Positions 1 through 8,721 of a stretch of 64,000 nucleotides of DNA are shown here, in pieces. Position numbers and translations under genes: made by a program. This stretch comes from Lachnospiraceae bacterium (GTDB lineage Bacteria > Bacillota > Clostridia > Lachnospirales > Lachnospiraceae), in assembly GCA_031272185.1 (NCBI GenBank), contig JAISUG010000092.1, positions 38,520 through 102,519 of the forward strand, written 5' to 3'. Each line of letters opens with the position of its first letter. Positions within the stretch are counted from its first letter, which is position 1. The notes under the pieces are model-generated. The model saw nothing but the letters and a program-made list of their open reading frames with translations. It was not told where the DNA came from and made no database searches.

Positions 1-1
1 C

Positions 2-1276
2 ATGCAGGGCTATGGGAACCCCCAGATCAATTTCGCCATCGAGAGCATGATCGACATCATATCCAATGAAATGGGCTTCTCGCCGGTGGACCTGCGGCTG
101 AAAAACTACCGGGGCGTGGGGGACGAGTTCTGGGGGCAGGGCCCCACCATACGCTCCATCATCAAAAGCTGCGGCGTGGAGCAGAGCCTGGTGGAAGGCC
201 GCCAGATGACGGATTTCGACCACCGGGAGCGGCCCGATACCAAGACCGGGGATGTACGGCGGGGGCTGGGGCTGGCCCGGGGCTTCCACTGCTCCGGCAC
301 AGGCGGCCCCAAGGAGGGCGAGGTCATAGACTACTCCAGCGCATTGGTCAAGATCAACGAGGACGGGTCGGTGGACCTGCTGACCCCCGTGACGGACCAT
401 GGCGGCGGGACATGGGATGCGCTGCGCAAGATCTGCGCCGAGGTGCTCCAGGTGCCCCTGGATCTGGTGGGCCTGTCCCCCGCGGGGACCATGCAGATCG
501 GCTACGACGTGTGCACCCACGCCACCAGGGGCGTCTACTGCGGCGGGGCGGCGGTGTACCACGTGGCCATGAAAGTAAAGGAAAAGCTCCTGGAAGTGGC
601 CGGCCGCCTTATGGCGGAACACGCCTATAACCTGGAAGTGGTGCGCTCTGACGGGCTGCACCAGGGCGTGGTCCAGGTAAAGGACTTCCCCGCCAAGTCC
701 ATGACCATAGGCGACATCGCCAAGCAGGCGCAGAACATGAGCTGGGGCACCATCGCCTACACCGACAGCTACCGCCAGCGCAACTGCCCCCCATGTTTCA
801 CCACCCATTTCGTGGAGGTGGAGGTGGACATGCGCACAGGGGTGATCACGGTGCCCAAGGTGCTGATTTTCGGCGACTGCGGGAACCCCATGAACCCCGA
901 CCTGGTGAAAGGCCAGCTGGTGGGGTCATTCAACCGGGGGTTTGGCTACACGGTGTTCGAGCAGCTGCCGACGAACGAGGCCACCGGCGAGCTGGCAAAC
1001 AAAGGCCTGCTGGTGGACTACAAGACCCCGTCGGCCATGGAGATGCCGCCCATCAAGGACGTGGAGGTGATCCTCTGCGACACCTACGAACCCACCGGGC
1101 CATTTGGCGCCAAGGGCATCGGGGAAGCGGCGCTGGCCAGCGTCCAGGCGGCCATATCTAATGCGGTCTACAACGCCATCGGCATCCGTTTCCACAAACT
1201 GCCGCTTACGCCCGAGGCGGTGCTGGCGGCGATCCGTGAGAGGGAAGCACAGTCCGCAGGCGCCACACCATCATGA
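2..1276 (+). CDS. Molybdenum hydroxylase catalytic subunit, C-terminal part (xanthine dehydrogenase/aldehyde oxidase family)
   Basis: This is the last 424 residues of a molybdopterin-binding catalytic subunit; the gene is cut by the left edge, so no start can be given. The fragment opens inside the family motif around GYGNPQ. Near its end is FGAKGIGEAAL, where the glutamate (fragment residue 375) matches the catalytic base of xanthine dehydrogenase-type enzymes. Such subunits hydroxylate purines, nicotinate or aldehydes using a pterin-bound Mo and pass electrons through 2Fe-2S and FAD subunits. FAD and 2Fe-2S subunit genes follow directly. The substrate cannot be read from the sequence. The last ~35 bases, including the stop codon, are repeated 70 bases downstream. 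Confidence 0.93.
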   Translation: MQGYGNPQINFAIESMIDIISNEMGFSPVDLRLKNYRGVGDEFWGQGPTIRSIIKSCGVEQSLVEGRQMTDFDHRERPDTKTGDVRRGLGLARGFHCSGTGGPKEGEVIDYSSALVKINEDGSVDLLTPVTDHGGGTWDALRKICAEVLQVPLDLVGLSPAGTMQIGYDVCTHATRGVYCGGAAVYHVAMKVKEKLLEVAGRLMAEHAYNLEVVRSDGLHQGVVQVKDFPAKSMTIGDIAKQAQNMSWGTIAYTDSYRQRNCPPCFTTHFVEVEVDMRTGVITVPKVLIFGDCGNPMNPDLVKGQLVGSFNRGFGYTVFEQLPTNEATGELANKGLLVDYKTPSAMEMPPIKDVEVILCDTYEPTGPFGAKGIGEAALASVQAAISNAVYNAIGIRFHKLPLTPEAVLAAIREREAQSAGATPS

Positions 1277-1348
1277 CGACCGGATCGGCGCATGGTTCGC
1301 AAGTTCGTGACCGGAAGCACAGGCCGCAGATGCCACCCCATCATGACG
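1243..1348 (+). repeat. Stop-codon-spanning tandem duplication, period 70
   Basis: The final ~35 bases of the catalytic subunit gene (from 1243, including the TGA at 1274-1276) recur with a few mismatches from 1313, filling the gap before the FAD subunit gene. Confidence 0.8.
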
Positions 1349-1407
1349 GCGGCACGCAAGCGCTTCTCCCATATATTGCATTGGCCAAGCATTGACGAGG
1401 AAATTCG

Positions 1408-2289
1408 ATGAACACAAAACATATAATGAAGGAGTATGACTACCTCAAACCGTCGGGTTTGGATGAGGCGCTGCAGATCCTGTCGGAAAAAGAAAAGGTG
1501 AAGATTTATGCGGGCGGCACGGACCTGATAGTCAAACTCAAGATGGAAACGGTCCCTGACATGGACTACATGATGGACATCAATGGGATCGAGGAACTAA
1601 AGCAGGTGGAATACACGGACGAAGGTGTCCGCATAGGGGCGAACCGGAAACTATGGGATATAGAGACAGACCAGCGGATGACGTCCCTTTTTCCTGCCCT
1701 GACGGATGCGGTGAAAGCCATGGCCGCCATCTCGGTGCGCAACCTGGCATCCATCGGGGGCAATTTCTGCAACGCATCCCCGGTGGCGGATGCGGTGGGC
1801 CCGGTGATGTGCTACGGCGGCACGCTTGAGATCGCCAGCGCGCGGGGCGTCCGCAAGGTCCCAGCAAAGGATTTCTTCCTGGCGCCGGGGGTCACGGTAC
1901 TTGAAAAAGACGAGATGCTCACGGGGATCTTCATCCCCACCCCCAAGGGGGATGTGGGCCATGCTTTCACCAAGATGGCGCGCACCAAGAGCGACATAGC
2001 GAAGCTGAGCCTCTGTGTGGCGCTGGCCAGGGACGGGGGGCGCATAGGTCACATCGCCATGTCCATGGGGGCGGTGGCGGCCAGGCCGCTGTTCCTGGAA
2101 GAGATATCCGCAGGGCTTGCCGGGAAAGAGATGTCGGAAAGCCTCGCCATGGAAACCGGCGAGGCGGTGTCGGGCTTCCTGCAGCCCATCGACGACAACC
2201 GTACCACCGCGGTGTACCGCAAGGACGTGACGAAAACCATGGTGGCGGATGCGCTGGCGCTGGCGTGGGCGCGCAGCGGGGGGGCGTGA
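1408..2289 (+). CDS. FAD-binding subunit of molybdenum hydroxylase (CoxM/XdhB-like), set 1
   Basis: This 293-residue protein is the flavin subunit that passes electrons from the 2Fe-2S clusters to the final acceptor. The FAD-binding motifs are visible: AGGTDLIVKL near residue 34 and SIGGNFCNASPVAD near residue 115. The length is normal for the family. The ATG at 1408 is preceded by GAGGAAA at a suitable distance, so this start was preferred. It lies between the catalytic subunit and the small 2Fe-2S subunit, giving the order catalytic-FAD-FeS, and is probably cotranscribed with both. Confidence 0.93.
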   Translation: MNTKHIMKEYDYLKPSGLDEALQILSEKEKVKIYAGGTDLIVKLKMETVPDMDYMMDINGIEELKQVEYTDEGVRIGANRKLWDIETDQRMTSLFPALTDAVKAMAAISVRNLASIGGNFCNASPVADAVGPVMCYGGTLEIASARGVRKVPAKDFFLAPGVTVLEKDEMLTGIFIPTPKGDVGHAFTKMARTKSDIAKLSLCVALARDGGRIGHIAMSMGAVAARPLFLEEISAGLAGKEMSESLAMETGEAVSGFLQPIDDNRTTAVYRKDVTKTMVADALALAWARSGGA

Positions 2290-2401
2290 AGCGCTTTCCC
2301 ATGGCTTCATCCGGAACCTTTATCCCCCCAAACGGGGCAAACTGTGTCAGCGGCAACCCATGGTGATGATATATGGCCTTGCCGGCGAAGAAGGAATAGA
2401 A

Positions 2402-2887
2402 ATGAGCAAACATACGATCAATTTGACTGTAAACGGAAAACGCCGCACGCTGGACGTGCAGAGCAACGAGCTGCTCATCGACGTGCTTCGGGACAGGCTG
2501 TACCTCACCGGCACGAAGTACGGGTGCGGCATCGCGGAGTGCGGCGCATGCACGGTGCTCCATGGCGACCGTTCGGTGATGAGCTGCCTGGTGCCTGCCG
2601 TGGCGGCCGACGGGTGGGAGATCACCACCAGCGAGGGCCTGGCCAAAGACGGGGAACTCACCCCGGTGCAGGAGTCATTCGTGAACTTGGGGGCCATCCA
2701 GTGCGGGTTCTGCACGCCGGGGATGGTGGTGACGTCCACCGCGCTCCTGCGGGAGAACCCGGACCCGGACGAGGCATACGTGAAAGACTACCTGCGTGGG
2801 AATTTCTGCCGCTGCACCGGGTACGTGGCCATCGTCCAGGCGGTGCTGGATGCGGCCGGGAAGATGAAAGGGGCGGCAGCGACGTGA
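2402..2887 (+). CDS. 2Fe-2S subunit of molybdenum hydroxylase (CoxS/XdhC-like), set 1
   Basis: A 161-residue ferredoxin-like subunit carrying both expected clusters. The plant-type N-terminal cluster is marked by CGIAECGACTVLHGD, and the helical C-terminal domain by CGFCTPGM and RGNFCRCTGY. It relays electrons from the Mo site to the FAD subunit. The start at 2402 was chosen because AAGGA lies at 2391-2395 and homologues begin just before the TINLTVNGK strand; the open frame extends upstream to 2249 without support. It closes the first hydroxylase set. Confidence 0.93.
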   Translation: MSKHTINLTVNGKRRTLDVQSNELLIDVLRDRLYLTGTKYGCGIAECGACTVLHGDRSVMSCLVPAVAADGWEITTSEGLAKDGELTPVQESFVNLGAIQCGFCTPGMVVTSTALLRENPDPDEAYVKDYLRGNFCRCTGYVAIVQAVLDAAGKMKGAAAT

Positions 2888-3066
2888 CAGACGCACTGTT
2901 GCAAGAACCTTGGCAAGGCGGCACATCTGCCGGGATGCAGTGTATGCCCTACGGGATGGATGTGGTGCCGGATATCAGGTGCGCCCGGCGAAAAGATGTG
3001 CCGGGTGCATGGGCTGGCGTATGGCAACAATTCAGGAGAGGGTACAGGAGCAATCAGGAGGTTTCC

Positions 3067-3945
3067 ATGAAGAATTTCGCTTTCGTCAATGCGCGTTCCC
3101 TGGAGGAGGCGGTGGGGCATCTGGCCGCACTGGGGCCCCAGGCGTATGTGGTGGCGGGGGCCACCAACGTGATGGTGGACATCCGGGACGGGAAGCGCAA
3201 CGACAAGACTCTGGTGAATATCCGGGGCATCGACGCACTGCGGGGCATCCGCATGGAAGGCGCTCTGGTGTGGGTGGGCGCGCTCACCACCATAGCGGAG
3301 ATCGGCGCATCAGAACTTATAAAAGGGCATGCGCCCGCACTTTACATGGCGGCCCAGGTGTTCGCCGACCCCACCACGCGCAACAGCGCCACCATCGGGG
3401 GGAACCTGATCAAGGCGTCCGCAGGTGGGGACACATTGCCGCCCCTCATGGTGATGGAAGCGGACGTGCACGTGAAAAGCGCCCGCGGGGAGCGGGCGTT
3501 GCCCATATGTGACATATTCACAGGGCTGGGGAAAACCAGGGTGGAGCCGGACGAACTGGTGACACATTTCACTTTCGCCCCGCAGCCCCATACCGCATTC
3601 ATGAAGATGGGGCAGCGCAAGTCCATGGCCATTTCGGTGTGCACCGCCGCAGCCTATGCGACGGTGGACGGGGAGGGGCGGGTGACGGACTGCCGCATCG
3701 CCCTGGGCGCGGTGGCGTCCACTCCGGTGCGTGCGTCCGCTGCAGAGAAAGCCTTGCTGGGTATCAAGGTAGACGATGAGGGCGCATATGAGGCCATGTA
3801 CGGGGCGGTGCAGGGGGACATCAACCCCAGGCCACATTCGGTGCGTGCCTCCGTGGAGTACCGCCGCCAGATCGTGCCGGTGCTGGTAAAAAGGGCCGTA
3901 AGGAGAGCCGCCCTTGGTGACTGTGGTCCAAGGGTGCAGCCTTAG
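3067..3945 (+). CDS. FAD-binding subunit of molybdenum hydroxylase, set 2
   Basis: A second flavin subunit (292 residues), clearly diverged from the first. It keeps the FAD-binding pattern as VAGATNVMVDIRDG near residue 34 and TIGGNLIKASAGGD near residue 107. AGGAG at 3056-3060 sits six bases before the ATG at 3067; the frame is open further upstream but lacks support there. It starts a second set ordered FAD-FeS-catalytic, unlike the order in set 1. The 180-base gap before it holds no recognised gene. Confidence 0.92.
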   Translation: MKNFAFVNARSLEEAVGHLAALGPQAYVVAGATNVMVDIRDGKRNDKTLVNIRGIDALRGIRMEGALVWVGALTTIAEIGASELIKGHAPALYMAAQVFADPTTRNSATIGGNLIKASAGGDTLPPLMVMEADVHVKSARGERALPICDIFTGLGKTRVEPDELVTHFTFAPQPHTAFMKMGQRKSMAISVCTAAAYATVDGEGRVTDCRIALGAVASTPVRASAAEKALLGIKVDDEGAYEAMYGAVQGDINPRPHSVRASVEYRRQIVPVLVKRAVRRAALGDCGPRVQP

Positions 3946-4100
3946 GGGAATGTGGTCCCTGACGGCGCTGGGTTGGCCGCGATGCGGATTGCCCTCGGAT
4001 GGCCAGACCCCACGGGGCAAGACTTACAGGGGAAGCCGATGTGGGAGGAAACCCCGATATCGGTGAAGCGGTTACTGTAATATGTTTCAAGGAGAATGAT

Positions 4101-4592
4101 ATGAGCGAGAAAGTGAAGATCCGCCTCAAAGTCAACGGCGAGGATGTCACATATGAAGTCGATGCGCATATGAGCCTCATGCGCGCCTTGCGGGAGCATT
4201 ACGTGTGGGACGTGAAGTGCGGGTGCGAGGTGGGGGAGTGCGGCACATGCACGGTGCTCCTGGACGGGCAGGCGGTGAAGAGCTGCCTCACGCTGGCGGC
4301 GGCATGTGACGGCCATGAGGTCTGGACGAACAAAGGGTTGGGCTACCGCGACCCCCTCACCGCCCGGCTGCAGGAAGCCTTCGTGGAGTGCGGTTCGGTC
4401 CAGTGCGGGTTCTGCACCCCGGGTATGATCGTGGCCGGGGCGGCGTACCTCAAGCACGGGGGGAAAGCCGACCGGGCGGCCATCAAGAACATCATCTCCG
4501 GCAACCTGTGCCGATGCACCGGATACGTCAAAATCGTGGATGCGATCTACCTGGTGGCGAAGGAAATCGAAGAGGGGAGGCTCACAGCATGA
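4101..4592 (+). CDS. 2Fe-2S subunit of molybdenum hydroxylase, set 2
   Basis: A 163-residue two-cluster iron-sulfur subunit. Cluster motifs CGCEVGECGTCTVLLDG and CGFCTPGM...GNLCRCTGY are intact. AAGGAG at 4089-4094 supports the ATG at 4101. Its TGA overlaps the ATG of the next gene by the classic ATGA arrangement, which implies translational coupling with the catalytic subunit. Confidence 0.94.
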   Translation: MSEKVKIRLKVNGEDVTYEVDAHMSLMRALREHYVWDVKCGCEVGECGTCTVLLDGQAVKSCLTLAAACDGHEVWTNKGLGYRDPLTARLQEAFVECGSVQCGFCTPGMIVAGAAYLKHGGKADRAAIKNIISGNLCRCTGYVKIVDAIYLVAKEIEEGRLTA

Positions 4593-6904
4593 AAAAGAAC
4601 CTGAAACTCATCGGAAACCCCGTACCGCGCCACGACGCATTGGCCAAGGCCAAGGGCGAGCAGCTCTACAGCGACGACTGGGTGATGCCCAACATGCTGT
4701 ACGGCAAGGTCCTGCGCAGCAAATACCCGGCGGCCATACTACGGGGCATCGACACGTCAAAGGCCGAGGCATTGCCCGGCGTACATGCGGTGCTGACGGC
4801 GAAAGACGTGCCGCACAATGAAGACATATCCAAATTCGGGCAGATGCGCGACGTGGGGGGCGGTTTCGAGGGGCTGTACAAGGTGCTGGCCACCGGGAAG
4901 ATTCGGTCCAAATCCGAGGCCATCGCGCTGGTGGCGGCGGAAACTGAGGAGCTGTGCGAGGAGGCGTGCAAACTCATCGAGGTGGACTACGAGCCCACCG
5001 AGGGTGTGTATGACCCCAGGGAGGCCCTCAAGGATGGCGCATACCTGGTTTCCAGCGAGGACGCCTCCAACCGCATCATGCGTTCCAAGATCGAGTGCGG
5101 CGACATCGACGCCGCTTGGGCACAGTGCGACGCCATCGTGGAGGGGGATTATTTTACCACACCACACGAACATGCTTACATCGAGACCGAGGGGGGCATG
5201 GGGTGGCTGGACGAAAACGGCGTGATTACCCTGCGGGTGGGCGTGCAGGTGTTGGAGCACTACCGCACGGTGGCGAAGATCATGGGGCTGCAGCACACCA
5301 AGGTGCGTAACATGAGCGTGCCCATGGGCGGCGGTTTCGGCGGCAAGGAAGACATCACGGTGGAGACCTACCTGGCGCTGCTGGTGACAAAGACCAGGCG
5401 CCCGGTGAAGATGATCTGGAGCCGGGAGGAGTCCCTGGAGACCCATGCGAAACGCCACCCGGAGTACCTCCACTACAAGACCGGGGCCACCAAGGACGGC
5501 AAGATCCTGGCCCAGGAAGTGTCGATCGTCATGGACGGCGGCAGCTACACCTACCTGACCCCCTGGGTGCAGATGTACTCCACCTATGCGGCGGCGGGGC
5601 CCTACAACACGCCCAATGTCTCCATCGTCAGCGAGTCGGCATTCACCAACAACACCTTTTCCAGCGCCAACCGCGGTTTCGGGGGGCCCCAGGTGAACTT
5701 CGCCCACGAGCGCCAGATGGACAAGCTGGCACAAAAACTGGGGCTAAGCCCCGTGGAACTGCGCAGGCGCAACCTGATGCACAACGGCGACCCGCTGCCC
5801 ACCGGCTTCATCCCCCAGGGGCACAACGCCCTCCCGGAGCTGCTGGAAAAAGTGGACAAAGCCCTCAACGCCTCGCCCAAACCAGAGAGACTGCCCGACG
5901 GGCGCAAGGTGGGCCGCAGCATCGCCTGCGCCCACACGGTGTATGGGCGGCTGACTTTCATGCATGACTCGTCCCGGGTGTCCATCCGTCTGGAGCTGGA
6001 CGGTTCCGTGACACTGCGCGCGGGGGTGCCGGACCTGGGCGGCGGGCAGGCCAGTTCCCTGTGCCAGATAGTGGCGGAGGAGCTGGGGCTGGACATCACC
6101 GACGTGCACCCTTATATCATGGACACCCACCTGACGCCCTTAAGCGGCACCACCACCGCCACGCGCCAGCTCTACATGTCGGGCAACGCGGCGCTGAAAT
6201 GCGCCGGCGTCATGAAAGGGAGGCTCATGGAGACCGCATCGGGGATTCTGGGGTATCCGGTGAGCAACCTGGCCATGGGCGACCACAAGATCTACCTGGT
6301 GAACGACCCGGCGGTGAACATCCCATTCGTGAAAGCGGTGGCGAACCTAAGCAACGACGGCGGTGAGCTGGAGACCATCACCCAGTTCAATGCGCCTTTC
6401 ACCGAGGTGCCGGACCTGTCCAACATCAAGGGTCAGCTAAACCCTGACCTGACATACACCTGTCACGGCGTGGAGGTGGCGGTGGACGAGGAGACGGGGG
6501 AGTTCGAGATCCTGCGGATCATCGCCGCCATCGATGCGGGCAAGATGATCAACAAAAACTCCTGCGAGGGGCAGGTGGAGGGCGGCGCCATCTACCACGT
6601 GTTCTGGCCCACCCACGAAGACCTGAAGTGGGAGAAGGGCATCACCCGCGCCAACAGTTTTTCCACCTACATCATGCCCACGGCGGCGGACGTGCCCGAC
6701 GTGGAGACCATCATACTGGAAAGCGGAGGGGGCCTGGGGCCCTACGGCGCCAAAGGCGTGGGGGAGCCCAGCGACAACTCCATCGCCCCTGCGGTGGTGA
6801 ACGCCATCCGGGACGCCATCGGCACGGACCTGAACCTGAACCTCATGCCCGTCACCCCCGAGAAGATACTGAATGCGATCCGGGGCGTAGACATGGAACA
6901 CTAA
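4589..6904 (+). CDS. Molybdenum hydroxylase catalytic subunit, set 2 (xanthine dehydrogenase family)
   Basis: A complete 771-residue catalytic subunit of normal length for the separate-subunit form. Family signatures include VPMGGGFGGKED near residue 245, ANRGFGGPQVNF near 360 and GPYGAKGVGEPSDN with the catalytic glutamate near residue 726. GGGGAGG at 4574-4580 precedes the ATG, which overlaps the upstream stop. With the two upstream genes it forms a complete heterotrimer. The substrate is unknown: xanthine, nicotinate, purine derivatives and aldehydes are all possible for this family. No molybdopterin-synthesis or sulfurase gene is visible in the window. Confidence 0.95.
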   Translation: MKKNLKLIGNPVPRHDALAKAKGEQLYSDDWVMPNMLYGKVLRSKYPAAILRGIDTSKAEALPGVHAVLTAKDVPHNEDISKFGQMRDVGGGFEGLYKVLATGKIRSKSEAIALVAAETEELCEEACKLIEVDYEPTEGVYDPREALKDGAYLVSSEDASNRIMRSKIECGDIDAAWAQCDAIVEGDYFTTPHEHAYIETEGGMGWLDENGVITLRVGVQVLEHYRTVAKIMGLQHTKVRNMSVPMGGGFGGKEDITVETYLALLVTKTRRPVKMIWSREESLETHAKRHPEYLHYKTGATKDGKILAQEVSIVMDGGSYTYLTPWVQMYSTYAAAGPYNTPNVSIVSESAFTNNTFSSANRGFGGPQVNFAHERQMDKLAQKLGLSPVELRRRNLMHNGDPLPTGFIPQGHNALPELLEKVDKALNASPKPERLPDGRKVGRSIACAHTVYGRLTFMHDSSRVSIRLELDGSVTLRAGVPDLGGGQASSLCQIVAEELGLDITDVHPYIMDTHLTPLSGTTTATRQLYMSGNAALKCAGVMKGRLMETASGILGYPVSNLAMGDHKIYLVNDPAVNIPFVKAVANLSNDGGELETITQFNAPFTEVPDLSNIKGQLNPDLTYTCHGVEVAVDEETGEFEILRIIAAIDAGKMINKNSCEGQVEGGAIYHVFWPTHEDLKWEKGITRANSFSTYIMPTAADVPDVETIILESGGGLGPYGAKGVGEPSDNSIAPAVVNAIRDAIGTDLNLNLMPVTPEKILNAIRGVDMEH

Positions 6905-7020
6905 TGGGTTGCGTGACATGTGCCGCAGGTTGCTGCCGGCCCCACGCCCTGGCGTGGACATGGAAAAATGCTAAGTCAATTGCGCAGGTAATATGGATCG
7001 CTTTCAGAGTAACCTCCATT

Positions 7021-7039
7021 CCGCCGCTGACGACGGCGG
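7021..7039. terminator. GC hairpin between convergent genes
   Basis: CCGCCG and CGGCGG pair around a seven-base loop in the 177-base gap between the converging catalytic subunit and lacI-type genes. There is no T-tract, so termination here is only a guess; nothing else is seen in the gap. Confidence 0.3.
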
Positions 7040-7081
7040 CACAAATAGTGATGAAAGAAGTGGCGTGGTTCTTTTACACGA

Positions 7082-8164
7082 TCACTTATAGTCTGCGAAG
7101 AGCCCCGGGTCGTAGTAGCGGTCTATGTTGCCGCGGGTCACGATGAGGTTTTCCAGGCTCGCGTCGCCGGCTTTGAGCGCCGCGCCGTGGCGCAGGTGGT
7201 TGGCCAGGAGCTTCACTGCCAGGTAGCCCTGCTGGAAAGGGTCCTGGTAGATGAGCGCATGGCACCAGCCCTCCCGCACCGCGGCGTAGGTGCTGGGGGA
7301 GATGTCGTACCCTACCACGGCGATGTCGCCCCTGCCCAGGGATTTGAGGGTGTTGGCCACGATGACAGTGCTGCTGGGGCCGGTGCAGAACACGCCGTTC
7401 ACCGCATTGGTCATGGATATGATGGAGGCAAGCCTGTCAGACTTTTCCATGTCTTCCGACGTGTCGTCGATGCAGGAAAGCACCTCTATGTTTGGGTAGT
7501 TGGTGCGCATGTACTCGTCCAACCCGGAGAAACGCACGATGCCGGGGGCGGTCTGGCCGAGGTCCAGGTAGCCCACTATCGCCCCCGCCCTGTGGGTCAT
7601 CAGCGCAAGCATCTCTGCGGCGATGCAGCCGGACTGCTTGGCATCCGCCCCGATGAAAAGCTGGCGCGCGCTGCAGTTCGTGTCGGAGTTCACCGTCACC
7701 ACCGGGAGACCTGCGGTGGCGAAGCGCTCTATGGTGGCATTGACCTCGGCCCCGGGCGCCACCAATGCAAGCGCATCGTATGCGGATGGGTCCAGCGCCG
7801 ACAGCGACTCCATGGCGTCGGCGGGGGTGGGGCGGTGGTAGCGGATCTTGTCCACGATGACGCCCTGTGGGGCGAATTTCGCCTCCCCTGCGCATACGCC
7901 CGCATCCATCACCCGGTAGAAACTGTCAGGCTGACGGGGGTAGGCCACCGCAATGCGCGGTGCCTCCTTGCGGCGGCGGGTGTATGGCCGCCGTTGGGCC
8001 TCGTATCCCAGATCTTCTGCGATTTTGAGCACCGCGCGGCGCATGTCCTCGCTGATGCCGGGTCGGTTGTTGATGGCGCGGTCCACGGTACCCACGGAAG
8101 TGCCCACATGGTCCGCTATGGTTTTAAGCGTGATTTTGTCGCTTGCGTCACGTGCTCCGGTCAT
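7082..8164 (-). CDS. LacI-family transcriptional regulator
   Basis: A 360-residue regulator with an N-terminal LacI helix-turn-helix (around TLKTIADHVGTSVGTVDRAI, residues ~13-32). It is followed by a periplasmic-binding-protein-like sensor with ARQLFIGADAKQSGCIAAEM and DIAVVGYDISPSTYAAVREG. The sensor probably binds a sugar or oligosaccharide fragment. It is divergent from the binding-protein/permease/GH88/lyase genes, with a perfect inverted repeat in the shared control region, so it most likely represses or activates that locus. A purine-rich stretch just upstream of the ATG serves as ribosome binding site. The ligand cannot be read. Confidence 0.9.
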   Translation of the reverse strand: MTGARDASDKITLKTIADHVGTSVGTVDRAINNRPGISEDMRRAVLKIAEDLGYEAQRRPYTRRRKEAPRIAVAYPRQPDSFYRVMDAGVCAGEAKFAPQGVIVDKIRYHRPTPADAMESLSALDPSAYDALALVAPGAEVNATIERFATAGLPVVTVNSDTNCSARQLFIGADAKQSGCIAAEMLALMTHRAGAIVGYLDLGQTAPGIVRFSGLDEYMRTNYPNIEVLSCIDDTSEDMEKSDRLASIISMTNAVNGVFCTGPSSTVIVANTLKSLGRGDIAVVGYDISPSTYAAVREGWCHALIYQDPFQQGYLAVKLLANHLRHGAALKAGDASLENLIVTRGNIDRYYDPGLFADYK

Positions 8165-8290
8165 GTCCCTCTCCCTCGTTTCCCTCGTCTCCTTCGATTC
8201 CTTCGGGTTGCGGGTTTACAACCCCCTCCCCAAATTCAAACCCACCCCCCTTATCCCCCGATGCCAAGGAACCGTATAACCCAATGACGG

Positions 8291-8375
8291 GCTTCGGCGG
8301 CATTGCCCCACCAACAACTCAACGATGCTCGTTCGGCATTAGTCACAACTTCGCGCAAGGTTTTGCCGGCGAAGC
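8291..8375 (-). repeat. Dispersed repeat family, copy A (terminal inverted repeats)
   Basis: An 85-base element whose ends match as 12-base inverted repeats with one mismatch (8291-8302 against 8364-8375). Its core, read on the minus strand, matches the cores at 30221-30282 and 44921-44982. It resembles a MITE or REP-type unit and encodes nothing. Confidence 0.65.
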
Positions 8376-8450
8376 GGTAACCCGGCGGGTGGCACATGTC
8401 GTTATGCCGTGTGCCGTGTCTTTTGGAAGCCATACAATGTGGTTGCGATA

Positions 8451-8479
8451 AGTATAACAGAACGTTTGAAAAATGGCAA
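8451..8479 (-). promoter_or_regulatory. Promoter for the LacI-type regulator
   Basis: On the minus strand, TTGCCA (8474-8479) and TATACT (8451-8456) are separated by exactly 17 bases. The predicted transcript has a ~280-base leader that crosses dispersed repeat copy A before the regulator's ATG. Confidence 0.6.
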
Positions 8480-8538
8480 GAAAAATTGTGATTTATAGAA
8501 TTGATAGTTGCGAAATTCGTAAAAGTACGTTAAATATA

Positions 8539-8556
8539 GTTTGATACAAATCAAAC
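8539..8556. promoter_or_regulatory. Candidate LacI-type operator
   Basis: GTTTGAT and ATCAAAC form a perfect 7-base inverted repeat around ACAA. It lies between the two divergent promoters, upstream of the binding-protein promoter at 8622, a natural place for control by the adjacent LacI-type protein. The assignment to that protein is inferred. Confidence 0.5.
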
Positions 8557-8621
8557 GGCGTGCGAATTGATTTAACGCAAATTTTAACGCAGAAAAAATC
8601 AAATTTCCACGGTCTTTCTTG

Positions 8622-8650
8622 TTGACATTGACGGTCAAATATGTTATAAC
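8622..8650 (+). promoter_or_regulatory. Promoter of the sugar-binding protein gene
   Basis: TTGACA (8622-8627) and TATAAC (8645-8650) with a 17-base spacer, in an AT-rich stretch that contrasts with the surrounding GC-rich DNA. The predicted start of transcription is ~65 bases before the gene. Confidence 0.75.
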
Positions 8651-8721
8651 ACACTTAGCAACATTTCAAATGCACGGAAACGATAGACAATTTGTCAAAA
8701 TGAAAGAGGAGGGATTACCAG

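Noticed and set aside
7187..8287. 366-codon plus-strand open frame
   Set aside because: Antisense to the LacI-type regulator and extends through its promoter region; no motif.
8291..8375. Insertion sequence
   Set aside because: Too short for a transposase and no transposase gene is found in the window; kept as a possible MITE/REP unit.
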